Source: Wuchereria bancrofti (Eukaryota; Nematoda; Chromadorea; Rhabditida; Onchocercidae). Taken from it: DNA of 64,000 nt. The position numbers and the translations under genes are program-made. The stretch is taken from contig SSBO01000003.1 of NCBI GenBank assembly GCA_005281725.1, positions 5,642,495-5,706,494 of the forward strand, read 5' to 3'. The notes beneath the pieces are model-generated. The model was not told where the DNA came from and searched no databases. It was given only the letters and a program-made list of their open reading frames with translations. Of this stretch, positions 1 through 12,400 are shown piece by piece (the stretch's first letter is position 1; every line of letters starts with the position of its first letter).

Positions 1-935
1 TATTTTAATAACGGAAAAGCGAACCTCTAATTATTTTTTTGCTTTTGTGGTCGTTTTTTTTTTCCTTGATGGTAATCTGAAAACAATTAGGATTTGCGAA
101 AAAATGTTTGCCGTTTAATTGTAGCAAATTTTTGTAATTATCGAGGCGAAATTTTTGTGCTGAAGAAATTGTTCCTGCGAATTTTTAATTGAAAAATAAA
201 TCATCCTTTCTAGATTTCCCTCCTTTTGTCATAATAAAAATCATTTACTGATAGGATTGGCATATTTTATACTCAACAATATTTTTGAAACTGTTATTGC
301 GACTAAAGAAAATAAACGTCATTTTACGGCGGTGGATCAACTAGGAAAGCAATTGGATGTGTTCTTTTAAAAAAAAAGTGAAGGATTATTTGAAAGTAGC
401 TTCTTTTAGGTATAAATTTAACCATCAGTGCATCAGCACTATGACTTCGTCCACTCGAAGTTTCAAGTGCATCTTCATGATTCACATTGTCGTCTACTAT
501 CTAAATATTTTGCAAAGTACATGATTTACCACAAAGCATATGACTGAGTATTCAAATTTTTTAAGTTCAAAATTTTAAGATTTTTAAAGTTCAAAAGTTC
601 AAAACTTCAAACTATTAAGTGATTGAACTACAAAATTTTAAAATTTGTTTAGTTATATTCAATGAAATATGGAAAGCTGATAAAATAAGGGAAACCTACA
701 AAAACTGTTGCATCGATGCGCAACATGTAAATGTATTTTTGCAGCATTGCTTTCAATTCAACATTTTTTCCCGGTATTTCAGCAATTGCAAAAATTCTCA
801 GTTTACAGCCCCGCCATATCTGAAAACTGATGCTCTAATAATTATGCAATCAATTGAACCATTTGCAAGTTTTAGCTCTTGTTTCAAACCAATGCTCAGA
901 TATTGTCAGAAGTGATATTTAAAGATAATTCTGAC
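1..935. other. No confident gene; probable 3' intron or C-terminal region of the cotransporter
   Basis: The cotransporter's exon ending at 936 has a normal donor and its C-terminus is not finished, so this stretch is probably intron or unrecognised terminal exons. A 78-nt open segment on the minus strand at about 423-500 has an acceptor and a possible donor in phase, but it does not resemble the expected KCC tail. Small repeated phrases such as aaagttcaaa at 560-610 are low complexity. Confidence 0.4.
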
Positions 936-3900
936 CTTATGTTGTTTGAGAAGGAATGCAGTCAGCATAAGGAGATCGCCATCAAGCAAAATCCACCATA
1001 TATCAATATAACCGGTTAGACGATCGCTGGATGATGATGGGAATTCTGTGATACCTTTGGCTAGCATAATACATTCATCATTCGCTACAGCTTCGACCAA
1101 CTCTACTAAATTAAAGAAAAAGTTGAGGTTTTTCATAAAATATGAATGGTTAGTGCTTTTTGTTTGTTTTAATGAGAATGCAAGTCACAAGCCACTCTTT
1201 TTTTTAAAATAATGATCTTTCGCTCGCTTAACACACCAAATCAATAAATGCAAAAATAAAACTCGGAATTCTTTCCTTACAAACACTAATACCAGCAAAG
1301 ACTGCGTTTTCCTCTTCTATTTTAGGCCAATTCATTAACACAGTGTTCGGCTTCAAACCACCAATACCGATACTTTGGAATAATGTCGCAAAGCATCCAT
1401 CCATCTGAAAAGCTGCGTATCACACGCTACTTCCTAGATCTATTTTCAGTAACTAGACTCTGAAACAAAGTTTAAATTTTTCTTTTCATAGTTTGCTTGA
1501 TTTTTTTGGATTTCAAAGGTTCAAGAAAAATAAAATTGAGAGGTGTTTACTCACTGATATTGCAAGGCAATATCCTAAATAAAAGTGAATTTAAATTGCA
1601 ATATCTTAATTAAATTTTGCAAATAAAGTCTAGGTTAACATTTTTTTCCAGTTTTAGGAATTATATCAGTTTACCTGATTTTCGTCAAAAAGTAACGTTT
1701 TGCCAAAACCACGCAAATGAACGCGCAGCATCTCGTGTTGGATCCTCTCTTTCACCTTAAAAATGTCTTTTTCAAGTATTTCGTACTAATTAATTGTTCA
1801 AGATTACGATTCTTGATTTCACCTCTTCAGCTTTTTGTTGATCACCACAGTTCCAATTAGAACCTTTTATAAGCGCCACCACAATAGCCAGACCGCGTCC
1901 TGCTTTTAACTGTCCAGCCAAATTAATTAAATTAACATTCCGTTTGTCCATGATACTATTGGACCAGAAAGAATCATACACCAAAACAAGCAACTGTGGC
2001 CTGAAAAGTGATTAAATGATTACTTCTTCAGATGAGTTTAAATACTTTCTCTTCCTACCGCCAGTTTTTCGGATGTGGATCTTTGTCCTCAACCTTCAGC
2101 AAACTATACTGTGCTGTTGACAGCGCCAAACCTCGTATTCCATCACCCCATTCTTTCTTAGCCCTGCAAAAAAATTTTTTTAAAAAAACAAACCAGTGCT
2201 TTAATTACTGCATCTGTTGATTATTTATTTATTCCTATTTATCATCAGTTACTCACTTCTGTGAAAATAAATTATCTTTACCCTTTCCATTCCACATACT
2301 TGTAGATAACAAAAGTCAAAATGATTGAAAATACTGCATACTGCCAATGTGATGCGAACATTATGAAGAAACACAGGGCTGCGCCGGTTAATGATAAGGA
2401 CCTGAAAATATGGTAACATAAGCAGATGTTAAGCATTTTGAACTAATACGATGAGACAAATTATCAGAGGGAGAGATTCTATGCAAAACATGAAATACAA
2501 CAATTTCTTTATTAGTGCTTTTTAAAAATTATATTAAGTGCATCATTTGATTAGATGGGGTAAAGAATAATACCAGTGATAATAACGGAAGCGCGGTCTC
2601 CAATTCGGTACTTTTAACAATGAATGCAACGTACAGATTAAATTCACAAATGCGTAACACATCAGGAAGAAAAAATCCAGTATTTCAGCTATTTTGTCCA
2701 CAGCACCAAGCAATATAGCAAATTCGGCTATTAGTGCTGTTATCAGTAAGCTAAAATTAAGAATAAATTAAGTAGAACTAATAAAAGCACAAGTCTTAAA
2801 ATGTATTGAAAAATGCAAAAATATTCAGTCCTCTATGATTAATTAGTCAAAAAAACTATTGATACTTAGGCACAATAACTGAAATATCTAAGCATCATTC
2901 ATCATTTTTCGTAATCGAATTAACAAATGCTTTTAAGATAATCTAAAAGAAGGAAAACTTCGAAATAGCTAATTAGCAACTTATCTAAGAAATGGTTCAT
3001 TAGTTCCTGTAACTTTGGAAAAAGGTGCTAATACCGGTATAACATCGTCTTTAGCAATTGACTGTAATAATCGTGGTGCACCTAGAACAATATCAAGAAC
3101 TTGTGATACCTTATCTCATACTGTGAGTTCGACTAAAGAATCAAGCAGTAAATTAAAGTAAAAAATGCTTTTAAGATAATCTAAAAAAGTGAAAATAATT
3201 ATGTTTAGATCCATTGAATTTAATTGACACTGGCATTTTTTGATCTTTAAAGATCAATATCGCTCTGATGAAGTCAAGTTATTACTGTCTAATTTCCCAA
3301 TTCTCTTTTTTTTGCTATCACTACAATTCATCCTCTAAATATTACGGTTTTTTTACTATGACAGTAAAAGAATGAATTAAAATGAATGGACTAAACGATG
3401 TCATCATGGACTCCTTTTAATCGATGCATAATTATGTATTTATGTGATCATCAATGAAGGATATGTTAAATATACGAAATATTTCTATTTTGATAAATGT
3501 CGTTCATAAACTATTGTATTAGATCGGCACTTCAATGCTTACTTTAACTTAAGAAAGTACTTTAAGGACTATACTTTCAATCAGTTCTGTTATTATATCT
3601 GTTGAATCGAGTTAATTTCAAAACATACTGCACAAACACTGTAAGGCAGCACCAAATGTAGATAAGAAAGAGCCAGTGATAACAATCCATGGTGAAGGCC
3701 AAGATAACAGTGCAGCAATCATGGAACTGTCCAAGCTTCTTCCATACCTGCAATTTATGGTCGAATGCTAATTTTATTTCCTCAGTTTACAGTTATATCC
3801 GAAATACAATTTTTTAATGACCAGACAGACTGTTGTTGATGGTCTGCACTTTCATTAAATAATTGTTAATTAATTTATTAATAGTTATTATCGTCACTAT

Positions 3901-6593
3901 TATTATTATTATCAATTATTGTTGCTATAATTATAATAATTATTATGTTATTATCAATTATCATTGTTATATTATAATTATTATTAGCACCATCCATTAA
4001 AAGGGATATGAATTGGCATAGTTAATCAAATAAGTACAAAAATAATAACTTATCACGCAAAACCGGTCCGGTAATTGAAGCACCGAATAGCAATGCCAAT
4101 GCGTAATAAATTGCCGACGTTGTTAATGTTGCAGCGATCGTTCCACATGGAATCGATTTCTGCGGATCTTTCAAGTCACCTAAAATTTCTTACATTCTAA
4201 TTCAATAACTCATTTTATTCACATCAGCTTTTTATGAGTCACAACAAATTATCAGAGTCATAATTTAAATATGAAAATCTTTGTATTTAATTTGTATTTT
4301 TCTTTCTGCGCAGTAGTCATGACTTAATTCTTTCCGTTTTGCAGATGGAATGAGTATTTGAAGTGTTTCGAGGGAATAAGTGAACAACAGATCGTTCCGA
4401 TCTATGTTTTCACACATTGGTAACCGGGTAACGTTTCATTTTCAGTTGCTGGCTGCTACTTTAGAAATCGAAGCTCAGGAAAACTAACCACTCATATTTG
4501 TCCCCGTCATAATTCCAGTAACAGCTGGAAAGTAAATAGCAAGTAGGATGAAAAAGCTTGTCCGAAAGTCTTGAGAAACTTCCAAACCGGCATCATCAGC
4601 CGCTATATCAGGATAAGATTCGCCCGCGTCCATATACATTCGTTTCATGTTATCTACAGATTATATTAAAATTCAATAAATAGTTTTAAAGTTTTCCAAA
4701 GTTTCAGAGAAGTGGATTTTGAAAAGTGAATGAATGAGTAAGTTCTATTTTCAGTAGACTCAGCTTCTAATATAACTTAGTTCGGGAAACTTTCTACTTG
4801 TCTCTGTCCGATGTTTTTTTTGTTTTTGAAAATTTGTGAGAACTTCAAGCACCATCCAAACGATTCTGTTAGAAACGTAAAAATCAAATCGATTAAATGA
4901 ATAAAATTTAAGTATAAAAGCAGGAGCTATAACAGAAACACAAAATAGTTGCATTCGTTTAAATTTCAAGTGAAATTCGTAGCTACCATAAAAAGTTTGC
5001 GTATTGATGCCAGGGAATGCGTTGGTGCATGTTAATGTTGATGCAGTGAAATGTGTGCAAAAGGATGCTGTTGTACTGTTGCAGAAATCATCCGATATAC
5101 TGAAATTTAAAAGTAAATTAAAAAAATTACAAATCAAAGAAGTAATCACAATGACCAACTAATAACACTTGTCATAATGATGGTAATTGAAAGGTAAAAA
5201 CACGTAAGATGTACTCTTCGGACTTAACGCATCGCTTGCAAAGTGTTGACAAATCGGCGCCATGCGGAAAAAATATTCGTGATTGAAGAAGTTGTTCGTT
5301 CAGCATACATACACTGTAATTTAGTGTTTTTTGAATTGGACAACTTCATCTAGTAGAAAGACTGGGAGATATAACACACTGATTATTGTTGGTGAAATTT
5401 GATGGAAACATACTGTTGACCGCTATGATTAATCGCTTTTTCCAGACCGCCAGCAAAGCATGCCAGTATAGAAATAACTACGACCAACAGAGACACCTGC
5501 AGATTGCAACAGGGAATTTTTGAACCTCATAGAGGGGGTTAATCGTTATTGATAGAAAAACATGATTAAATCGATCAGTTTGCATACCTTCAAAAATTTT
5601 TGACAACAATATTCAAAAAGTTCTAAAAAATACAATTCGTCTTAAAAAACAAACCGGTGCAATGAGCTGCACAAACCGTACACCCATAGCCACGATTATT
5701 ACTTCCAATAAAAGAAGTATCGAACCATAAATACGATAATTATGTGACATCATCCCCCACATATCTTAAATACTGTGTTTTAAACTTGAAAAAACTGTAA
5801 ATGATTTCAAACTGTTCTTTTATATCATACACTTTTTACTCCGTATTTAATATCTTTAAAAAAATCAAACCAGTATCAGAGTGCACATCGCTACCGCCAA
5901 TAGTTAAAGATGGAAAAATGTAGAGCTGAAAGAAATTTGAAAATCGGATCATTCACAATAAAGAAAAAAGAAACTCCATATATGATCTGTTACTCTAAAA
6001 ATGACAAAAAACCTTTCTAATTTCTCATTGTTGAGTCCCAACTCATATCAGGAAAATAAAATCAGGAAAATAAAAATATTTTCACTAACTGCTGTAGTGC
6101 TTTATCTGGAAATGGACTAAATTGAAAAGAAAAGGCACTAATTCCATATTTACATGAGACTTTACCAGCATCACTTCAATCCCTCCAATTAGATACATCG
6201 ATGATGCCACCGTATTCGCTAAATAAAACAAAATACCCACAGCACTGCCAAATTCGGCTCCCAGATTTCTTGAAATCATAAAATAAACTCCCCCACTTTC
6301 CACAATACCATTTGTTGCTACCGCTGATAGCGAAATGCTTGTCAATAATGTCTGCAATTCAAGGTGTTTGATAAATTAATAAATTAATGAAATATCATCA
6401 GCAGTCTGAATATTTTTCGATTCTTCTCCAACTCTAGAAATATGCTTACACATAAGCAACAAAGTAGTAACAAAATCATAGTATCCACTATGCCAGCTAT
6501 TCCTACCACCCATGCCAGTCGTATAAACATTGTTACACCAAGAATATGCTGGATCGTTGGTAAATACACACCAAGCATTACTCCTAGATTAGC
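936..6593 (-). CDS. K-Cl cotransporter (SLC12/KCC family), partial at both ends
   Basis: Electroneutral K+/Cl- symporter of the plasma membrane, which sets cell volume and neuronal chloride. The first visible exon (6450-6593) encodes the first membrane helix with [14 protein letters not shown] and [10 protein letters not shown]. Exons follow at 6166-6351 ([24 protein letters not shown]), 5871-5925 ([10 protein letters not shown]), 5655-5764 ([10 protein letters not shown]), 5414-5496, about 5313 downward, about 5000-5103 (Cys-rich extracellular loop with NST glycosylation site), about 4490-4653 ([14 protein letters not shown]), about 4064-4181 ([13 protein letters not shown]), about 3660-3757, 2985-3081 ([13 protein letters not shown]), 2573-2750, about 2286-2402, then C-terminal cytosolic exons near 2164-2046, 2003-1827, 1756-1672, 1407 and 1107-936 ([10 protein letters not shown]). 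The large loop and these motifs favour KCC over NKCC. The N-terminal exons upstream of 6593 and the last C-terminal exons (left of 936 or outside the window) were not identified. One intron (2751-2984) appears to start with AT instead of GT. Confidence 0.9.
2925..2948 (+). repeat. Intronic 24-nt direct repeat, copy 1
   Basis: The 24-mer beginning aaatgcttttaagata is found again at 3163-3186. The two copies lie in the introns either side of the 2985-3081 exon of the cotransporter. Confidence 0.85.
3163..3186 (+). repeat. Intronic 24-nt direct repeat, copy 2
   Basis: Exact second copy of the 2925-2948 24-mer, 238 nt downstream in the adjacent intron of the same gene. Confidence 0.85.
3845..3990. 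repeat. ATT/TTA-rich low-complexity tract
   Basis: Imperfect run of att, tat and taa triplets inside an intron of the cotransporter. It is simple-sequence DNA with no coding potential. Confidence 0.8.
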
Positions 6594-9435
6594 CTGAAAC
6601 AATGAAACTTTGGCTAAATGTTTAAGGAATATTTAAGCATCAAAACATATTGAGGGCTTCTCCCAAATATTTTATATTTTTCCAAAAGAAATGCCATCCA
6701 TTATAGCTTTCATTACCACTTTGAATGTTTTATATTGAAAAGAATGAAAAAGTGTGAACTTTTTTCGTTTCGCTCAGATTTCTCTCCTTTAACGTCAGCG
6801 TCGCATAAGAGTTAGCGAACTTTATTTGTCCACTGCGTTCGTTTTTTTCATCTATAAAATTGCTTTTCATCAATGGGAAATTAATTTCACTATTCATAAC
6901 TTTCGAATTAACAGTTAATACTAAGAATACTTCCTACAACTGCGAAAAGATTCATAAAAATCTTTGAACATTGCTTCAGTTTCCTTCTTCTATTTCTCTT
7001 ATTGCTATATGACATTTGCTGTTCGTTCCAAAATGTTCTTCACTGAGATGGTTAATCCTATTAACAATTTTACCGCATTCAATAACAATCAGCTTTTTGT
7101 CTTCTAATGAAATTATGATTGAAAAAATGTTTTGTCAATTCGGAAATTTGATCCACAGTCCTTGAGTTACTAAAACCTTATTCACATTTACGCTCTTATT
7201 TTTCACCAGCTATTCACCAAGAGTTAAAGGTCTTCGCTTTCAGGGCATTCGGTGAGGCGATTCATCCAGATATGATGACCTTAAAAATTCAATTTGACCT
7301 ATATCTCATAAAGATTAAATTATTAAATTATATGGCAAGTAAATTCACCTTTAGTTACCTCTACTGATGCTTCTTTCAGTGATGGGTGTATTTGTGAAAT
7401 CATCTTTTCGTTTTGTCTTAAAATCACATTTAACATTATTTACGAAATCTTTGCTCTTGTGAAAACTTATTATACTCACTCATTTCGCTTATTTTCATTG
7501 TTCAATTTCTCACTTCATTTTAATAAATTGAAAGTGAAACAAATCAACGACAAAAAAAGAGTGTTTCTGTTTTAATTTGCAGAAAATGCATTCATTGTTC
7601 AATGTAAGATAATAAGCTCATGAAATCTAAATTAAAAATCTCAACATTACAAAAAAGAGTGTAATGCGTTTTTGCCGCTTTTCTAAATACATACTCAATC
7701 CGAAATAAGAATAAATGAAAATTACGGATGATTACCTTTACGACAGGATAAAAGAAAACTTACAAAATTACAATATCACAAAAAACATTTAGTAATTATT
7801 AGAAATCTTTCCAAAAATCTCATCAGATAGTTTTTCCTAATACCTACGCATTACAATTAACATGTATTGTGTTAGCAGGTCGTTTAACAATTTGAAATAA
7901 GTAAATGAGTTAAATAACCTGAACTTAATTGAAACTTATATGTATTTTGCTAATAAATTAAAGAAGGTAAAAATGAAAGCAGTATGAACAAGTCATTAGT
8001 TATGAACAAAAAAATTCGATTTTCTCCATAGTGAAGAAAAAAATTTCAACAACTGAGGAAAATGTAAAACACTTGTAAGATTCCATTCAATTTATTAACA
8101 TGAGTGAATCTAATGGGAAACCAAACTGTTTCAAAAGAGTTTAATAATGTACAAATATATTTAGATCTAAAATATTTCTCCACCCTGACATACCAAATGT
8201 TCAAATTAGATGAAACAAATAAATAACAAAATATACATAAATTTGAACTCCGAGTATTTCAGTTTCATCAGTGCTACTAACAGCTTAAAACTTCGTATCA
8301 CAACAGAACTGCAAGCTCTTGAAAAGCATATAATGACGGACTATTATCTAGAAAACCTGTCAATTAGTTTTTGTAAAGAGAATGATGCATTCCTGTGATG
8401 CTTCAACGTACTGTAATAATTCTGAACAAAACTGTTGTTCCAATCCAAACGCACATCATATCAATAAAAGCAGCAAAAAAAGAGTAATTAAAATATGAGA
8501 GACAATTTTAATGGATTGGAGCTATTATTAGAGCGGATAGGCGATAACCGCCTCGCTTCGATTCCATTTTATTTATTACTGATCATCCCAATTCCATGCC
8601 TCATTTTTTAAATATATACGCTATAAAATTTTTAAACTGTATAATAATATTTAAATATTATGGCAAACTGTAGAACTCAGTAATCAAAAATACCACAACC
8701 TTCCGCAAAGGAACAATTCCACTGATCTTTAGATAGAAGTGCTCTTATTCAAGAAAACTGATTCGCAAATTTCCGAAGAACATGAAACGAGCTTTAAGGC
8801 AGCACTCCAAATCGAATTTTATGCCTTAGAAAACAAATTCAAGTAATTTTAAAATTTAAATAAAATTTCATCCTAGTGCACTAGGATGAAATTTCAAGGC
8901 AAATATTCCTTATTCAGAATAAAACAAGAATTGAATTTAACAGGAAACTTCATATGGAAAAAATCCAGGTCATCAGTTATATTTTTCTCCATATGACCAT
9001 ATAATTGACGAGACCCAAAAGTATACGTCAAAGGATTAGGTAAATAAATAAACGATCACACAAAAACATTTCGATGATTCCAAATGAATAACTCAAAAAA
9101 TTTTAAATTTATTAACTATTTCTGCTCATAACTTACTAGACTTAGTATACATGAACATTTTGTGTATTCATGAATTTCTTAAGCCTCTTCACTCGTTCTC
9201 TGTTTAAACGTTCTTTGTCACCAACGATATTGCATTAACAATCACAGATTTTCGATTTTTTTTAAAGGATGCTCCGTTTCTTCTGAAGCTAATCTTTATT
9301 TTGTTAAGCTTTACTGACATACAAAAATGACTGAAATTTAAACTTTGGTGTTACATACAAAATGAAATCAAAATGGTTTTAACAACAGTAAACAGAGGAA
9401 AATATCAAATCCATTTTATTCGAAGCTTTGGAGTT
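6594..9435. other. Non-coding: 5' region of the cotransporter and downstream flank of the acyltransferase
   Basis: No exon with family resemblance was found on either strand. The cotransporter's N-terminal exon(s) should lie here, because the exon at 6593 opens with an acceptor, but the KCC N-terminus is poorly conserved and I could not place it. The stretch contains the 32-bp perfect palindrome at 8863-8894. The short open frame at 8210-8398 looks like chance. Confidence 0.5.
8863..8894. repeat. Perfect 32-bp palindrome
   Basis: The two 16-nt halves are exact reverse complements with no spacer, centred between 8878 and 8879 (core cctagt|gcactagg without a loop). Pairing stops at 8862/8895. 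It lies outside recognised exons. Confidence 0.95.
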
Positions 9436-12400
9436 TTATGAACGAGTTGGTTGGTTTTTATTTAAAACAGCGTCATCAGTACATGATTCCATTACTGCTT
9501 CCTTTAACACCATGTCGTTTACATCGTCATTATTCACCACTCCAAATTGTACTTTTACCCGCGGTGGTTTGCGACGTCGATGTGCCTTTATTTTTCCCAT
9601 AATTTTATCAATCAACAGAGTTTCCAAATTGGATACAGGTACCTCGAATGCTAAACTTAGGAACAAACCCGTAAAATATGCCATTGCAACGGCTATAGCA
9701 AACTGATAGAGCTGAAAAAAAGCCTTAAAAATAAGGGTTCAGGATAGATACTCGGTAATAAGAGTAATAATCTAAGCTAGAAAGCACAACCGAACTTCCC
9801 ACAAGTTACTTAAAAATTATGAGAAAAAGCGTAGTACTATGATACTATTCAGTCTTTGCCGATCTTCTATACTATGATTAGGACAAATAAAGTTTCGCTA
9901 CATCATTTATCGTATAAAATATTTTTGTTTTAAAATATTAATGATGTAAACAAAAGTTATTGAAGAACATGCCATTTGATAAACGGTAGTAAAATGAAAA
10001 GCATGTGGTCGACTCAAATAGTAAATTTGTAGTAAAATAGGATGAATGAGGTAGGCACAAAATGTTATACGACTTAATGGTATCCAAGCTCGCCAACCTA
10101 ATATATTATTTACCGCTCCTGAAATTAAATTGTTCGTTGATGATTTCTCTCAAGTTGGTTCAACTTGTAGCATATGCTTTTATAAAGCAGTAAATGTTGT
10201 TGAGTTTAAATATTCAAAACTCGGAAATGCAGAAAGATGTCAAACAACTAACCTCCGTACCCAGTAGCGCATGCAAAAGTAACCCATGCTAAACTTAAAG
10301 CATAGGCATTACGTCCAAATAAGGCATAAATAATACGTGCTAGGTCTGATATATCGCCTGTTCGAGCATAATTATATAAGCCAAACACGGCTAGAAGTCC
10401 AAAAACTGTAGACAGCATCCAGCCTGCTACTACTTTCCACTGGAAAAAATAACAGATAAAAAATTGGAAAAAATTGAAATTACTTCCTGACAAAGTTTTT
10501 TCTTTTAAATTTAAAAATACCTTAGGAAATGTGGGCCGAAATGTACATTTATGTACTGCGTAACCAACCAATATACCAATTATATACGGATTGCAACGAA
10601 TATAAGGTTTCACATAGACATCCGGCCAGTACGTGCTTAGATCCTGCACTCTGCAATTATCTTATTACCATTTGTAGGAAGTAGACCATAGAGTTGATTC
10701 ACTGAACCTAGTTCAGCATTTCTATTTTTCATTTCGTAATTTGTTATACAAGCTTTACACACACTTGATTTGAAGTGACTATAAATCCAACTTCAGGAAG
10801 TTATCAAAGAGTGAAAATTTGGACGCTCATAAAAAATCCAGTGTAATTCAGAGAAGAAAGAAGTGGAAACATACAGTTGCAGTTTGGCGGTTAGTATGGG
10901 TGCAGGTGGATAGTTATTTGCAAGAATGATGAATAAATGTGCCAGAGATGACATAGTAATCAATGACAACGCAATAATGATGCCAACAAGCTGATTTCTA
11001 CAAATCTAACTTTAAATTTTGTTTTTGCTTGAAGGCTTTATGTTAATCAAAAGACTTAAATGCTATAACTGAACTTTATTTAACAAAAGAATAATACAAA
11101 TTAATAACTAACCTATAGAGAAGTATAAGAAGTACTGGTGAAAACATATGAAACTGCATGTCATTGGCCATATACCACGTCCACCCCATGCACTTCAAAT
11201 ATTATAGCTTTAATCTTTTATCAATTTTGCAAAAGACTTAAAAAAAAGATTATGTTTAAAATAATATAATTGATATATGGAATATCAATGAGAAGAACTA
11301 AATATATAAAAATTCAGCTCTACATAAATAAATAATATATAAATAAGAAACGCTTTGAATATGAATATATTTTTTTTTAATATGAATAACAGATATAGCA
11401 GACATTATTTATGAAGTGGAGCTCACAAAAGACATGTTAAAAAATGTAAAGAACCATGAAAAACTTACAACTTCAACATCTTGCAATAAAAAATTATTCA
11501 TATAAATTAAGTTAGTCCACCAACTTTTGCGACAATAGTTTGCTTCAATAGGTCGCCAAAATGGTCCATCAGAGAAATGTGTAAATAAAGTGACATCCAG
11601 AACCATAATCATTAAGTATATCGGAGTAAGCCTTTAATAAGCAAGTAAGAAACATCATAATGAATATGCTATATGAATCTGCTAATCTGTTAAGAATTAA
11701 GAAGTAATAAGTAGAATCGTAGTATTCTGGGCACAGGAATAAATAAAAACCTGATATATCGATGAATGTAGAAAAGCGACCACATATCTAATGAATATAT
11801 AGAACGACCTTTTGCAGCTTCCGCTTCAAACTTTCTCATAAACAAATATGAAGTTAACATACCGCTGAAAATTGAAACATAACTAAAGGTTCACAAGCAT
11901 AATTTAAATATACTTAATGGAAATTCAAAACGTCATGAAATTCGAAGCTAAATGAATTACCACAAAACAAAAATCTCTGAAATTTCTAGAAATTCCATAC
12001 TTTGGTTGTCAAAAATAAGTAACCTGAGATAAAAAAATGAATCAACAGCAAGTGGTGCTTGTACAATAATAAGGTTAAAAATTTTCTGTGGAAATGCAAT
12101 CATTGCGGGCAACAAATTATCTAAAATAAATTATGGTGTAAATGAAGATTTTATCTTCTATTCCCAATTAAATATCGCTTGCAATTTTCGTAGGCTTTAT
12201 ATCTTTATGAAGAAGTTGTTTTCTAATTCTAACACTTTACTATTTCACAAATTTCAAAACCAAACGTACCAACTGTTAAACTGCTGATGATATAATAATA
12301 TGAATGACCAAGGATGATCCAGAACATACTGAGCACTCTAGTACCATGAAGGCAATGTATCTGATTACTTCGTTTCTCAGTTCTTAAGATATTTCGTCCA

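Noticed and set aside
423..500. Minus-strand 26-codon frame with acceptor and donor (HEDALETSSGRSHSADAL)
   Set aside because: Phase would allow it as a cotransporter exon, but it lacks the expected KCC sequence after QHK and could not be matched.
8516..8570. A tRNA-like patch with a ggcg/cgcc stem and ttcgattcc
   Set aside because: The acceptor stem and D-arm do not form, and the A-box is absent, so no tRNA gene is supported.
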